NCBI GenBank assembly: GCA_036620675.1 | Contig: JAZHEE010000005.1 | From: Jejubacter sp036620675 | GTDB taxonomy: Bacteria; Pseudomonadota; Gammaproteobacteria; Enterobacterales; Enterobacteriaceae | Length of the DNA stretch: 64,000 bases | Direction: 5' to 3' (one strand) | Shown here: positions 52,184 through 61,229 of the stretch, in pieces | How the letters are laid out: the number at the start of each line of letters is the position of its first letter | How positions within the stretch are numbered: position 1 is the stretch's first letter | Made by a program: the position numbers and the translations under genes | Notes under the pieces: generated by a model | What the model was told of the DNA's origin: nothing | What the model saw: the letters and a program-made list of their open reading frames with translations, nothing else | Databases searched by the model: none

Positions 52184-52975
52184 ATGATCAAGCTCTGCCA
52201 AACCTGCGGCACTTCTTATTGCGAAACCGATATTGCAATCGAGCACTGCAAAATCTGCGAAGATGAACGCCAGTACGTTCCGCCCAGCGGCCAGAAATGG
52301 ACGGATATGCAAAGCTTAACCACTACGCACTGCAACAAATGGCAATTGCACCAGGAAAACCTGTTCAGCATCCAGACCGTGCCCGGTTTCGCTATTAACC
52401 AGCGGGCATTTCTGGTGATAACGCCACAGGGAAATATTCTGTGGGACTGTATCGCCAACCTTGATGATGCCACCAGGGCGCTGGTCTCGGCTCTGGGCGG
52501 TATCAGCGCGATCGCCATTTCTCATCCCCATTACTACACCACTATGCAGGACTGGGCTGAAACGTTTAACGCCCCTGTCTGGCTGCATGCCAGCGATCGT
52601 GAATGGATTATGCGCCACAGCCCGGCCATTAAGCTATGGAACGGCGATGAGCAGAGAATCTGTTCGTCTGTTCGTCTGATTCGGCTGGGCGGTCATTTCC
52701 CCGGCGGCACCATACTGCACTGGGACACCGGCGACGGCGTACTCTTGACCGGCGATATCGTTCAGGTGACGCCGGGTGCTGATGCGGTCTCTTTTATGTG
52801 GAGCTATCCTAATATGCTGCCGCTGCCTGCTGCGGTGGTCGGAGATATGGTGCGGCGACTTGGTGAAATCCGTTTTAACCGACTGTATGGCGCCTTCGAA
52901 GGCAAAAACATTCGGGACAATGCCAGTGCGATTGTGCAACGCTCAGGAGAAAAATATCTTGCCTGCCTTAAGTGA
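52184..52975 (+). CDS. Metallo-beta-lactamase-fold hydrolase with an N-terminal zinc-ribbon-like segment
   Basis: The 263-residue protein starts with a Cys-rich stretch (IKLCQTCGTSYC, then CKICEDE), followed by an MBL fold. The first metal motif is AISHPHYYTTMQDW, a variant of HxHxDH; then GGHFPGGTILHW and LLTGDIVQVTPG supply the later His and Asp ligands. The variant first motif (HPHYY) is typical of a subgroup of unknown function and may change metal binding. The last residues overlap a strong terminator hairpin. Function unknown. Confidence 0.82.
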   Translation: MIKLCQTCGTSYCETDIAIEHCKICEDERQYVPPSGQKWTDMQSLTTTHCNKWQLHQENLFSIQTVPGFAINQRAFLVITPQGNILWDCIANLDDATRALVSALGGISAIAISHPHYYTTMQDWAETFNAPVWLHASDREWIMRHSPAIKLWNGDEQRICSSVRLIRLGGHFPGGTILHWDTGDGVLLTGDIVQVTPGADAVSFMWSYPNMLPLPAAVVGDMVRRLGEIRFNRLYGAFEGKNIRDNASAIVQRSGEKYLACLK

Positions 52976-52995
52976 CAACGTCACTTAAGGCAGGC
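52961..52995 (+). terminator. Strong hairpin overlapping the end of the metallo-hydrolase gene
   Basis: GCCTGCCTTAAGTGAC (52961-52976) and its exact reverse complement (52980-52995) give a perfect 16-bp stem with a 3-nt loop. The stop codon (52973-52975) lies within the left arm. No T run follows. Confidence 0.65.
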
Positions 52996-53215
52996 TCATT
53001 GGGATAACATTTGCGTCGGCGGAAACGGATATTAGTGGGGATAATCAGACGATATCCTCATCCACGGTTTCTTCCCCATTATTGTACGTTGAGCTTAGAG
53101 CTTCCTGGATAGATTCCTCCCAGAGTAGCAAACATCAGCATGATGTTATCATTTGAGCTATTTTTTATATTAATCAGGGGGGGAGTTAAATAATATTAAT
53201 CATGTAATAAAAAAC

Positions 53216-53401
53216 ATGAATATAGCGGAGTGTATAGTCTGGCCTGCCGGCTACATCCAGCATGGTCTGGCCTTACGTACCGGAATGCCTTTAATGATCC
53301 CGATCGCGATACGGATATCTGGAGGATATTTTCCCGGTAGCCGTCGAATGCCGCCAGCGCTACGGGAATTGATCGATACCATAAACGAAGTGATGCATTA
53401 G
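53216..53401 (+). pseudogene. Possible C-terminal fragment of a LysR-type regulator
   Basis: A 61-codon frame ends GYFPGSRRMPPALRELIDTI then NEVMH, which looks like the last strand and helix of a LysR effector domain (pattern YPGSRRMPPALRALID). There is no matching upstream part in any frame that I can follow. It is most likely the remains of a regulator gene, perhaps one that once controlled a neighbouring operon. Confidence 0.3.
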
Positions 53402-53701
53402 CGGCAGATTATCGTTAATACGCTGCGCTTACCCACAACAAAAGGAGGATTATTTATTTTTGACCTCCATCACATCTAAAATGAATTATGTGAGCTATAT
53501 CATTATTAAAAACCGATGAGCTAACAGGTCAATATCATTAAGCACAATGTCAGCCAGCCCCTGCGACTAGGAATCATCTCAAAAACAGATATAAAGGTTT
53601 ATCAACCGCTGCGCCATGGATTTAGCCTTCCTTATAAATCAATCAAATAGACACAATTCCGCGCCTTGAGCAATGCCTCTTAAAGAAAAGGAAATCACCG
53701 G

Positions 53702-53731
53702 CTGGAATAGTGTTTTATTCCATTATTCCAG
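53702..53731. promoter_or_regulatory. Inverted repeat upstream of the ectoine operon, candidate operator
   Basis: CTGGAATA and TATTCCAG are separated by 14 bp that contain a further TATTCC. The repeat lies 279 bp before doeC. DoeX or another regulator might bind here; this rests on position only. Confidence 0.35.
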
Positions 53732-54009
53732 TTATTCATTCCGCACAAAAGCGGTTTTATTCGCATTATGCATTGGCATTTAATGATGGGCTTGTCAATA
53801 AAAACATAAATAAAAGATATGTAACTACGGTTATTTCATAACGTTTTGTTGTCGCCCGCCAATTTATTACCCATTGCTATCACAACAGAAAAAAACGAAT
53901 AATTACGACACTGAAACAGAAATTATTTTTTCATGCTTTCTCTTATCTTCAAAGTATCTCATGCGCCCTTACCCGTGTCGTTTGGGCTGCCAACTTAAGG
54001 AGAACGCAG

Positions 54010-55485
54010 ATGAAATTAGAGGATCCCCGTCTGTTTCGTCACTTCGCCTGGATTAACGGCGAATGGAGCCACAGTCTGTCCGGCCGTGAGCAACCGGTCT
54101 ATAACCCGGACGATAATAGCCTGCTGGGTTACATACCGCTGCTGGAGCCAGAGCAGATCGAACACGCCGTAGATGCCGCAGAGCAGGCGCTGGCAGGCTG
54201 GCGCAGAGTTCGCGCCGACCGGCGTGCCGCGCTGCTGATGGCCTGGTATCAGCAGTTGCTGGATCACCGCAGCGATCTGGCCACCCTGCTGGTTAATGAA
54301 CAGGGCAAGCCCCGGCGTGAAGCCGAAGGGGAAGTGGATTACGCCGCCAGTTTTATCCGCTGGTTCGCCGAAGAGGCGGTGCGGATTAACGGCGAAACCC
54401 TGTCAGTCCAGATCGATGGCACTCTGCCAGGCACCATCAAAGAGCCGGTTGGCGTCTGCGCGCTGATCACGCCCTGGAATTTTCCGCTGGCGATGATCAC
54501 CCGTAAAGCCGCAGCGGCACTGGCCGCAGGCTGTAGCGTGCTGGTTAAACCCGCCAATGAAACCCCCTTTTCCGCCCTGGCGCTGGCTGAACTTGCAGAG
54601 CGTGCCGGGCTGCCGGCCGGTGTCTTTAATGTCATCACCGGTGAGCCAGAAGCCGTCTGCGCCCAGTTGTGCAGCGAACCACGCATTCGCGCCCTCTCCT
54701 TCACCGGCTCCACCCGGGTGGGCAAGCTGCTGCTGGCCCAGTGCGCAGGCAGCGTTAAACGGGTTTCTCTGGAGCTGGGCGGCAATGCCCCTTTTGTGGT
54801 GGCGCCGGATGTGGACGTCGAAGAGGCCGCCGCCGCCGCTGTCGCCGCCAGGTTTCAGACCAGCGGTCAGGACTGTCTGGCCGCCAACCGCATCATGGTG
54901 CATCAGCAAATTTATGACGCCTTTATTGAAGTCTTTTCGGCGCGGGTGCACGAACTCAGGGTCGGCCCCGGCGACTGCCCGGACAGCGATATCGGCCCGT
55001 TAATTCACCGCGACGCCGTCGAAAAAGCCCATGCTCTGGTCGACGATGCCCTTTCTAAAGGTGCCCGGCTGGTGCATGGCGATCAGCGCCAGGCGCCGGG
55101 CGACAACTATTTTATGCCCACCCTGCTGGCCGGCGTCACCCCGGACATGCGGGTCTGGCAGGAAGAGAGCTTTGCCCCCATCGCCATTGTCGCTGCCTGG
55201 CAGGACGATGACGACGTCATCGCCCAGGCCAACGCCACCGAATATGGCCTTGCGGCCTATCTCTGGACCCAGGATCAGCGCCGGGTCTGGCGCTACATCC
55301 GCGAACTGGAGTTCGGCATGGTGGCCGTTAACAGCGTCAAAATGACCGGCCCCACCGTCCCCTTTGGCGGCATTAAACAGTCCGGCCTGGGCCGTGAAGG
55401 CGGCCGCACCGGCATCGATGAATATCTGAATATCCGCTATTTCTGCCTTGGCGGTTTGCCAGGCCCTTCAGTGACAGGAGCATAA
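54010..55485 (+). CDS. doeC: Aspartate-semialdehyde dehydrogenase DoeC (aldehyde dehydrogenase family)
   Basis: The 491-residue NAD(P)-dependent aldehyde dehydrogenase resembles succinate-semialdehyde dehydrogenases: ITPWNFPLAMITRKAAAALA (oxyanion Asn), general base Glu255 in LELGGNAPFV, and nucleophile Cys289 in SGQDCLAANR. In ectoine degradation operons this enzyme (DoeC) oxidises L-aspartate beta-semialdehyde to aspartate. The neighbours doeD, doeA and doeB make that the best assignment; by sequence alone GabD-like activity is possible. AAGGAG precedes the ATG. First gene of the operon, 2 bp before doeD. Confidence 0.85.
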   Translation: MKLEDPRLFRHFAWINGEWSHSLSGREQPVYNPDDNSLLGYIPLLEPEQIEHAVDAAEQALAGWRRVRADRRAALLMAWYQQLLDHRSDLATLLVNEQGKPRREAEGEVDYAASFIRWFAEEAVRINGETLSVQIDGTLPGTIKEPVGVCALITPWNFPLAMITRKAAAALAAGCSVLVKPANETPFSALALAELAERAGLPAGVFNVITGEPEAVCAQLCSEPRIRALSFTGSTRVGKLLLAQCAGSVKRVSLELGGNAPFVVAPDVDVEEAAAAAVAARFQTSGQDCLAANRIMVHQQIYDAFIEVFSARVHELRVGPGDCPDSDIGPLIHRDAVEKAHALVDDALSKGARLVHGDQRQAPGDNYFMPTLLAGVTPDMRVWQEESFAPIAIVAAWQDDDDVIAQANATEYGLAAYLWTQDQRRVWRYIRELEFGMVAVNSVKMTGPTVPFGGIKQSGLGREGGRTGIDEYLNIRYFCLGGLPGPSVTGA

Positions 55486-55487
55486 TT

Positions 55488-56897
55488 ATGGAACAGCGCA
55501 ACGACTTAATTTCCCGCGATCGTCAGGTGACCTTTCACGCTTCTACCCATCTGCGCGACTATGCCCATGGCGCGCTCCCTGGCCGGGTGATTACCGGTGG
55601 CCGCGGCATCAGGGTGAGCGATGCCGAAGGCAATCAGTTTATCGATGGCTTTGCGGGCCTGTACTGCGTCAACATCGGCTATGGGCGCGAAGAGATGGCC
55701 GAAGCCATCTATCGCCAGGCCAAAGAGCTGGCGTACTACCACACCTACGTGGGCCACACCAATGAACCGCTGGTGGCGCTCTCCGAAAAGATTATCGCCA
55801 AAGCCGGTATGAATATGTCGAAGGTCTACTACGGCATGTCCGGCTCCGACGCCAACGAAACCCAGATCAAGCTGGTGCGCTACTACAACAATATTCTGGG
55901 CCGCCCCCGGAAGAAGAAAATCATCTCACGCCATCGCGGCTATCACGGCTCCAGCATTGCCGCAGGCTCTCTGACCGGGCTGGCGTCGTTCCACGACCAT
56001 TTCGATCTGCCGATTGCCGGGATCCTGCATACCGATGCCCCCTACTACTATCAGCGAGCCCCGGAGCTGGCGGGTATCAGCGAGCGGGAATTCTCGCGCC
56101 ACTGCGCCGAACGGCTGGAAGCGATGATCCAGGCCGAAGGCCCGGAAACCGTCGCCGCCTTTATCGGTGAACCGGTTCTGGGTACCGGCGGTATCGTCCC
56201 GCCGCCGGAAGGCTACTGGCAGGCTATTCAGACGGTGCTGGATAAATACGACATTCTGCTGATAGCCGACGAAGTGGTATGCGGTTTTGGCCGTACCGGA
56301 CGCGAATTCGGCGCTCACACCTACGATATGCGCCCGGATCTGGTAACCATCGCCAAGGGGCTGACCAGCGCCTACCAGCCGCTTTCCGGAGTGATCGTCG
56401 GCGAAAAAGTGTGGAATGTGCTGGAACAGGGAACCGGCGAATATGGCCCTATCGGCCACGGTTGGACCTACTCCGGGCATCCACTGGGCGCGGCGGCGGC
56501 GCTGGCTAACCTGCAAATTATCGAGCAGGAAAATCTGGTGCAGAACGCCGCCGACACCGGCGCTTACTTCCAGCAGCGCCTGCGCGAAAGCTTTGCCGAC
56601 CACCCGCTGGTGGGCAACGTGCGCGGTGTGGGGCTGATGGCCGCCATCGAATTCTCTACGGATAAGCAGCGCTGCCAGCCTTTCGAGCCTTCACTGAAGG
56701 TCGGCGCCCGGGTCTCGGCGGCAGCTTTGGAAAACGGGCTTATCGCCCGGGCCATGCCGCAGGGCGATATCCTGGGCTTTGCCCCACCGCTGGTGATTAA
56801 CCGCAGCGAAGTGGATGAACTGGTCGAACGCGCGCTAAGGGCGGTGAACCGGGTCACCGACGACCTGAGTTCCGCAGGCCAGCTGGGAGCCCAATAA
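55488..56897 (+). CDS. doeD: Diaminobutyrate transaminase DoeD
   Basis: This class III PLP-dependent aminotransferase has 469 residues. It shows YYGMSGSDANETQIKLVRYY for cofactor phosphate binding, LLIADEVVCGFGRTGREFGA with the pyridine-binding Asp, and the Schiff-base Lys290 in TIAKGLTSAYQPLSGVIVG. In this operon context it should convert L-2,4-diaminobutyrate to aspartate semialdehyde. The start is 2 bp after doeC, and its stop abuts eutB directly, so translation is coupled. Confidence 0.87.
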   Translation: MEQRNDLISRDRQVTFHASTHLRDYAHGALPGRVITGGRGIRVSDAEGNQFIDGFAGLYCVNIGYGREEMAEAIYRQAKELAYYHTYVGHTNEPLVALSEKIIAKAGMNMSKVYYGMSGSDANETQIKLVRYYNNILGRPRKKKIISRHRGYHGSSIAAGSLTGLASFHDHFDLPIAGILHTDAPYYYQRAPELAGISEREFSRHCAERLEAMIQAEGPETVAAFIGEPVLGTGGIVPPPEGYWQAIQTVLDKYDILLIADEVVCGFGRTGREFGAHTYDMRPDLVTIAKGLTSAYQPLSGVIVGEKVWNVLEQGTGEYGPIGHGWTYSGHPLGAAAALANLQIIEQENLVQNAADTGAYFQQRLRESFADHPLVGNVRGVGLMAAIEFSTDKQRCQPFEPSLKVGARVSAAALENGLIARAMPQGDILGFAPPLVINRSEVDELVERALRAVNRVTDDLSSAGQLGAQ

Positions 56898-57926
56898 ATG
56901 CGCCCGGAATTCCCCGGCGGCGTCAGTCTGGCGGAGGTCTGGCAGGCCCGTCACCGTATCCAGGGGCGGGCGGACCGCACTCCGCTGCGCTACTCCCCGA
57001 GCCTTTCCCGGCGCTTCGGCGCCCGGGTCTGGCTGAAGCTGGAAAATATGCAGCCCACCGGCGCTTTCAAGCTGCGCGGAGCCAGCAACATGATCGCCGC
57101 GTTACTGGAACAGTACGGGCCGGAGCGCCTGAAGTCTGGCGTCATTACAGCCTCTACCGGCAATCACGGGCGGGCGGTGGCCTGGGCCGCCCGGGAGCTG
57201 GGCATTCCGGCCACGGTTTGCCTCTCTTCGCTGGTCCCCGCCAACAAGGTGGCCGCTATCGAAGCACTGGGCGCCGAGGTCTGCCGCTGTGGCAACAGCC
57301 AGGACGATGCCTTTGCGGTGATGGATGAGCGGGTCGTCAGTCGTGGTCAGGTGGCGATCCCACCCTTCGATCATCCGCTGATCGTGGCCGGCCAGGGCAC
57401 CCTGGCGCTGGAGCTGCTGGAAGAGCGCCCGCAGCTCGATATGGTGGTGGCGGGTCTGTCCGGCGGCGGGCTGCTGGGCGGTATCGGTCTGGTGATGAAA
57501 CAGCTCAGCCCGCGCACCGAGGTGGTCGGCGTCAGCCTCAGCCAGGGCGCCGCCATGTGGCACAGCCTGCAGGCGGGAAAACCGGTGCAGGTAGAAGAAG
57601 TCCCGAGCCTGGCCGATTCGCTGGGCGGCGGCATCGGCATGGATAACCGCCATACCCGGGCGTTAGTGCAAGCGGTAATGGACAGCCACTACCAGGTGCC
57701 TGAAATCGCCATTGCCCGGGCTATGGTCAGCCTGCTGGAGCAGGAAAAAATGTTGCTTGAAGGTGCCGCCGCCGTGGGGCTGGCGGCCATTGAACACCAC
57801 AGGATCCCCATTGAAGGCAAAGAGGTGGCGCTGGTGCTTAGCGGCAACAACGTAGCGCTGGAAACCTTCGAAAGGGCAAGAGAGCTGGAGCAGCAAAGCC
57901 ATGCAAAAAACCATGCAAATTTATAA
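56898..57926 (+). CDS. eutB: Hydroxyectoine utilisation dehydratase EutB
   Basis: The 342-residue fold-type II PLP enzyme is related to threonine dehydratase: Schiff-base Lys58 in PTGAFKLRGASN, ASTGNHGRAVAWAAREL, and the phosphate loop AGLSGGGLLGG. In ectoine clusters this gene is EutB, proposed to work with EutC in converting hydroxyectoine-derived intermediates towards the ectoine route. It has no relation to ethanolamine EutB. It abuts doeD and overlaps eutC by 26 bp. Confidence 0.87.
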   Translation: MRPEFPGGVSLAEVWQARHRIQGRADRTPLRYSPSLSRRFGARVWLKLENMQPTGAFKLRGASNMIAALLEQYGPERLKSGVITASTGNHGRAVAWAARELGIPATVCLSSLVPANKVAAIEALGAEVCRCGNSQDDAFAVMDERVVSRGQVAIPPFDHPLIVAGQGTLALELLEERPQLDMVVAGLSGGGLLGGIGLVMKQLSPRTEVVGVSLSQGAAMWHSLQAGKPVQVEEVPSLADSLGGGIGMDNRHTRALVQAVMDSHYQVPEIAIARAMVSLLEQEKMLLEGAAAVGLAAIEHHRIPIEGKEVALVLSGNNVALETFERARELEQQSHAKNHANL

Positions 57927-58869
57927 CCGACAGCAGATAAGCGCCGCGGTTCGACTGGATGCTCAGGCACTGGCGGCGGTCGAAGCGGGATTTCGCGCCC
58001 TGGGCGAAGGCAAGGTGGTGCAGCCCCCTATCCTCTCGATGGCGCTGCCGGAGGTCAACGGCGAAGTGGATGTCAAAACCGCCTGGATCCGCGGCAGCGA
58101 CAGCTTCGCTATCAAAATCAGTCCGGGCTTTTTCGATAATCCCAAACGTGGGTTGCCCAGCCTGAACGGGCTGATGGTGGTGCTGAGCGCTGAAACCGGC
58201 GTACCCCGGGCGCTGCTGCTGGATGAAGGCTATCTGACCGCTATTCGTACCGCGCTGGCGGGAGCGCTGGCGGCCAGATATCTGGCACGGGTAGAGAGTC
58301 AGCGCATCACGCTGATTGGCGCCGGAGAACAGGCCCGACTGCAACTGGCCGCCCTGCGCCTGCTGTTCCCCGTAGCCCAGGTGGCCGTCTGGGCCCGGCG
58401 CCCGGAGGCCGCAGAACAACTGGCCCGGGAGCTTAACGACGATGGGCTACAGGCCACAGGCTACCGCGAGATCGGCGCCGCCTGTGCCGGGGCCGATATT
58501 ATCGTCACCACCACACCTTCCCGTGAACCGCTGCTGTTCGCGGAACATCTGGCCCCAGGGGTACACGTCACCGCCATGGGCTCCGACAGCCCGGAAAAGC
58601 GGGAGGTCGATATCAGTGCCCTGCTGCGCGCCGATCGCGTGGCCTGCGATATCCGCAGTCAGAGCGAAAATAACGGTGAACTGAAAATCTTTAAGGCACA
58701 GCAAACCCCCGTTCCTTTTGAAGTGGTTGAACTGGGTACCGGGGTTGCCCGGGGCCAGGCGCTGCGCCAGTCGCCGCAGGAAATCACTCTGTGCTGCCTG
58801 ACCGGCACCGGCGTACAGGACAGTGCCATCGCCGCCTTTGCGTTGGCGCAGCTTGAAGCATTGCAGTAA
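57901..58869 (+). CDS. eutC: Ectoine utilisation protein EutC (ornithine cyclodeaminase family)
   Basis: This 322-residue member of the ornithine cyclodeaminase/mu-crystallin family has a Rossmann domain with ITLIGAGEQARLQLAALRLL and substrate-domain motifs IRGSDSFAIKISPGFFDN and DEGYLTAIRTALAGALAARY. EutC is thought to act with EutB on hydroxyectoine-derived amino acids. Two ATG starts are possible: 57901 inside eutB, and 57913. The overlap with eutB indicates coupling. Confidence 0.87.
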   Translation: MQKTMQIYNRQQISAAVRLDAQALAAVEAGFRALGEGKVVQPPILSMALPEVNGEVDVKTAWIRGSDSFAIKISPGFFDNPKRGLPSLNGLMVVLSAETGVPRALLLDEGYLTAIRTALAGALAARYLARVESQRITLIGAGEQARLQLAALRLLFPVAQVAVWARRPEAAEQLARELNDDGLQATGYREIGAACAGADIIVTTTPSREPLLFAEHLAPGVHVTAMGSDSPEKREVDISALLRADRVACDIRSQSENNGELKIFKAQQTPVPFEVVELGTGVARGQALRQSPQEITLCCLTGTGVQDSAIAAFALAQLEALQ

Positions 58870-58953
58870 CCCCCGCGCCGTGCGCAGGGTAAACAGGCGG
58901 GCGGCCCCAGGGCCCGCCAGGGCTTCCACTCCCGTTACGAGTGATAAAACAGC

Positions 58954-60153
58954 ATGTTGACGAAAACTTTGCCCTTCACGCGAGAAGAGTACGACCAGCG
59001 TATCGCCAGAACCCGCGCCGCCATGGTGCAGCGCGGGATCGAACTGCTGGTGGTCAGCGATCCCTCGAATATGGCCTGGCTGACCGGTTACGACGGCTGG
59101 TCTTTTTATGTGCATCAGTGCGTATTGCTGGGGCTGGAAGATGAACCGGTGTGGTATGGACGGCTGCAGGACAGCAACGGTGCCCTGCGTACCTGCTGGA
59201 TGGCCGATGAGCGGATTGTCGGTTATCCGGAATGGCTGGTGCAGAATCCCGACGATCACCCCATGCGCTGGCTGGCCCAGGAGGTACTGCCCACCTTTGG
59301 CTGGCATCAGGCCCGGGTCGGCGTAGAGATGGATAACTACTACTTTTCGGCCCGGGCCTTTCTGAGCCTGCAACAGGGCAGCCCGAACCAGGCCTTTATG
59401 GATGCTACCGCGCTGGTGAACTGGTGTCGGGCCATTAAATCCGAACGGGAACTGGACTATATGCGGATTGCGGCGCACATCGTCGGCAATATGCATGAGC
59501 GCATCTACCAGATGGTGGAGCCGGGACTGCCGAAAAATATGCTGGTGGCGGAGATTCAGCGCTGCGCCATTGAAGGCTGGGTGGATGACAGCGGCGTGCG
59601 CTTCGGCGGCGACTATGCCGCCATCGTCCCACTGCTGCCGGGGGGCGCCGATGCCGCGGCACCGCACCTGACCTGGGACGACAGGCCGTTCCGTAAGGGG
59701 GAAGGCACCTTCTTTGAAATCGCCGGATGCTATCGTCATTACCACGCGCCGCTGTCGCGCACCATCTTTCTGGGGGAAGCGCCGGATCACTTTTTGCGTG
59801 CCGAAGAGGCCCTGCTGACCGGCATTGAACTGGGGCTGGCCGCCGCTCGCCCGGGCAACAGCTGCGGCGATATCGCCCGGGCCCTGGAAGGCGCCATGCG
59901 CAGCGCCGGCCTCGATCGCGGCGGCGCACGCTGCGGCTACCCCATCGGCATCAGTTATCCCCCGGACTGGGGCGAGCGCACCATGAGCCTGCGCGCCAGT
60001 GATGATACTCCGCTCCAGCCTGGAATGACCTTCCACTTTATGCCCGGTCTGTGGATGGACGACTGGGGGCTGGAGATCACTGAAAGCATCGTTATTACCG
60101 CACAGGGCGCCGAAGTGCTGTGCGACTACCCACGACGCCTGTTTGTTAAATAA
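58954..60153 (+). CDS. doeA: Ectoine hydrolase DoeA
   Basis: The 399-residue protein belongs to the M24 creatinase/aminopeptidase-P-like family. The N-terminal creatinase-like domain includes LLVVSDPSNMAWLTGYDGWS and the C-terminal pita-bread fold shows GGDYAAIVPLLPGGADAAAP and FFEIAGCYRHYHAPLSRTIF. DoeA opens the ring of ectoine to N-acetyl-L-2,4-diaminobutyrate. The ribosome-binding site is weak (GAGTGA), and the 84-bp gap after eutC contains a GC-rich hairpin (58896-58918) that may reduce read-through. It pairs with doeB 12 bp downstream. Confidence 0.9.
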   Translation: MLTKTLPFTREEYDQRIARTRAAMVQRGIELLVVSDPSNMAWLTGYDGWSFYVHQCVLLGLEDEPVWYGRLQDSNGALRTCWMADERIVGYPEWLVQNPDDHPMRWLAQEVLPTFGWHQARVGVEMDNYYFSARAFLSLQQGSPNQAFMDATALVNWCRAIKSERELDYMRIAAHIVGNMHERIYQMVEPGLPKNMLVAEIQRCAIEGWVDDSGVRFGGDYAAIVPLLPGGADAAAPHLTWDDRPFRKGEGTFFEIAGCYRHYHAPLSRTIFLGEAPDHFLRAEEALLTGIELGLAAARPGNSCGDIARALEGAMRSAGLDRGGARCGYPIGISYPPDWGERTMSLRASDDTPLQPGMTFHFMPGLWMDDWGLEITESIVITAQGAEVLCDYPRRLFVK

Positions 60154-60165
60154 GGAGCCCATTGC

Positions 60166-61179
60166 ATGAACCATGAAAAACCCAGTCCCGTCTACGCTGG
60201 GGTGGATTTTGAACAACCCGGGGTACAGCACGGTTTCCTGAAACTGCCCTGGTCCCACGACAACTCCGCCTGGGGCGCGGTGATGATCCCAATCACCGTG
60301 ATTAACGGCGCGCCGGGGCCGACTGCATTGCTGACCGCCGGTAATCACGGCGACGAATACGAAGGCATTATCGCCCTGTTGAAGCTGGCCCGGGAGCTAC
60401 GGGCCGACGAGGTTCAGGGCCGGGTGATTATCGTACCGATGATGAATGCCCCGGCGGTTCAGGCCGGTAAACGCACCTCACCCATCGACGGCGGTAATCT
60501 GAACCGTAGTTTTCCGGGCACGCCGGACGGTAGCGTGACCGCGCAGATCGCCGACTATTTTACCCGGGTGCTGGTGCCGATGTGCGATGTGGCGCTGGAT
60601 CTACACTCCGGTGGTCGCACTCTGGAGATTATCCCCTTCGCGGCGCTACACGCGCTGGATAATGAGCGCCAGCAGGCCGACAACCTTGCCGCGGCCCGGG
60701 CTTTTGGGGCGCCGACCACCGTGATGATGTACGAACTGGATGCCAGCCAGCTCTACGACACCGTAGTGGAAAGCCAGGGTAAAGGCTTTGTCACGACCGA
60801 ACTGGGCGGCGGCGGCACGACGACGCCCCAGCGTCAGCAACTGGCCGATCGAGGCGTGCGCAACTTTCTGGCCCACCACGGAATGCTGGCGACAGCGCCC
60901 CACCCCTGGGAAGGAGAAACCCGGCTGCTTGATATGCCCGATGCATCCTGTTATGTACAGAGCGAGCACAACGGCATTCTGGAATTTCTCTGCCCCCTGG
61001 GGAATCGCGTGACCCAGGGAGAACTCCTGGCCCGCGTTTATGACCATTCCCGCAGCGGCTGCCCGCCGGTGGAGTATCGGGCGCTACGCGACGGCATTAT
61101 GCTGGCGCGGCGCTTTCCGGCGCAGGTTGCAATGGGTGACACTCTGGCCGTTATCGCCCGGGAGATCGTATCGCCATAG
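60166..61179 (+). CDS. doeB: N-acetyl-L-2,4-diaminobutyrate deacetylase DoeB
   Basis: The 337-residue zinc deacetylase belongs to the succinylglutamate desuccinylase/aspartoacylase family. Metal ligands are visible: His61 and Glu64 in TAGNHGDEYEG and His147 in DLHSGGRT. The RSFPGTPDG segment supplies substrate Arg. DoeB removes the acetyl group from N-acetyl-diaminobutyrate made by DoeA. AAGGAG precedes the ATG, 12 bp after doeA. Confidence 0.92.
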   Translation: MNHEKPSPVYAGVDFEQPGVQHGFLKLPWSHDNSAWGAVMIPITVINGAPGPTALLTAGNHGDEYEGIIALLKLARELRADEVQGRVIIVPMMNAPAVQAGKRTSPIDGGNLNRSFPGTPDGSVTAQIADYFTRVLVPMCDVALDLHSGGRTLEIIPFAALHALDNERQQADNLAAARAFGAPTTVMMYELDASQLYDTVVESQGKGFVTTELGGGGTTTPQRQQLADRGVRNFLAHHGMLATAPHPWEGETRLLDMPDASCYVQSEHNGILEFLCPLGNRVTQGELLARVYDHSRSGCPPVEYRALRDGIMLARRFPAQVAMGDTLAVIAREIVSP

Positions 61180-61229
61180 CGATGTGGGGCCTCCGGGGTA
61201 CCGGTCGCCATTAAGGATATAAGCACTGT

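Larger units (their letters stand above)
52996..54009. other. 1-kb AT-rich region upstream of the ectoine operon
   Basis: No intact gene is seen. A possible LysR fragment lies at 53216-53404. An inverted repeat CTGGAATA (53702-53709)/TATTCCAG (53724-53731) and long AT-rich tracts follow. The last 190 bp should carry the promoter and leader of the doe operon, with AAGGAG just before doeC. Confidence 0.5.

Noticed and set aside
51871..52266. 131-codon open frame before the metallo-hydrolase gene
   Set aside because: No ribosome-binding site, irregular composition and overlap of 83 bp with a well-supported gene.
58447..60348. 633-codon open frame antisense to eutC and doeA
   Set aside because: It mirrors the GC-rich codon use of the real genes on the other strand, has no start signals and its translation resembles no protein family.
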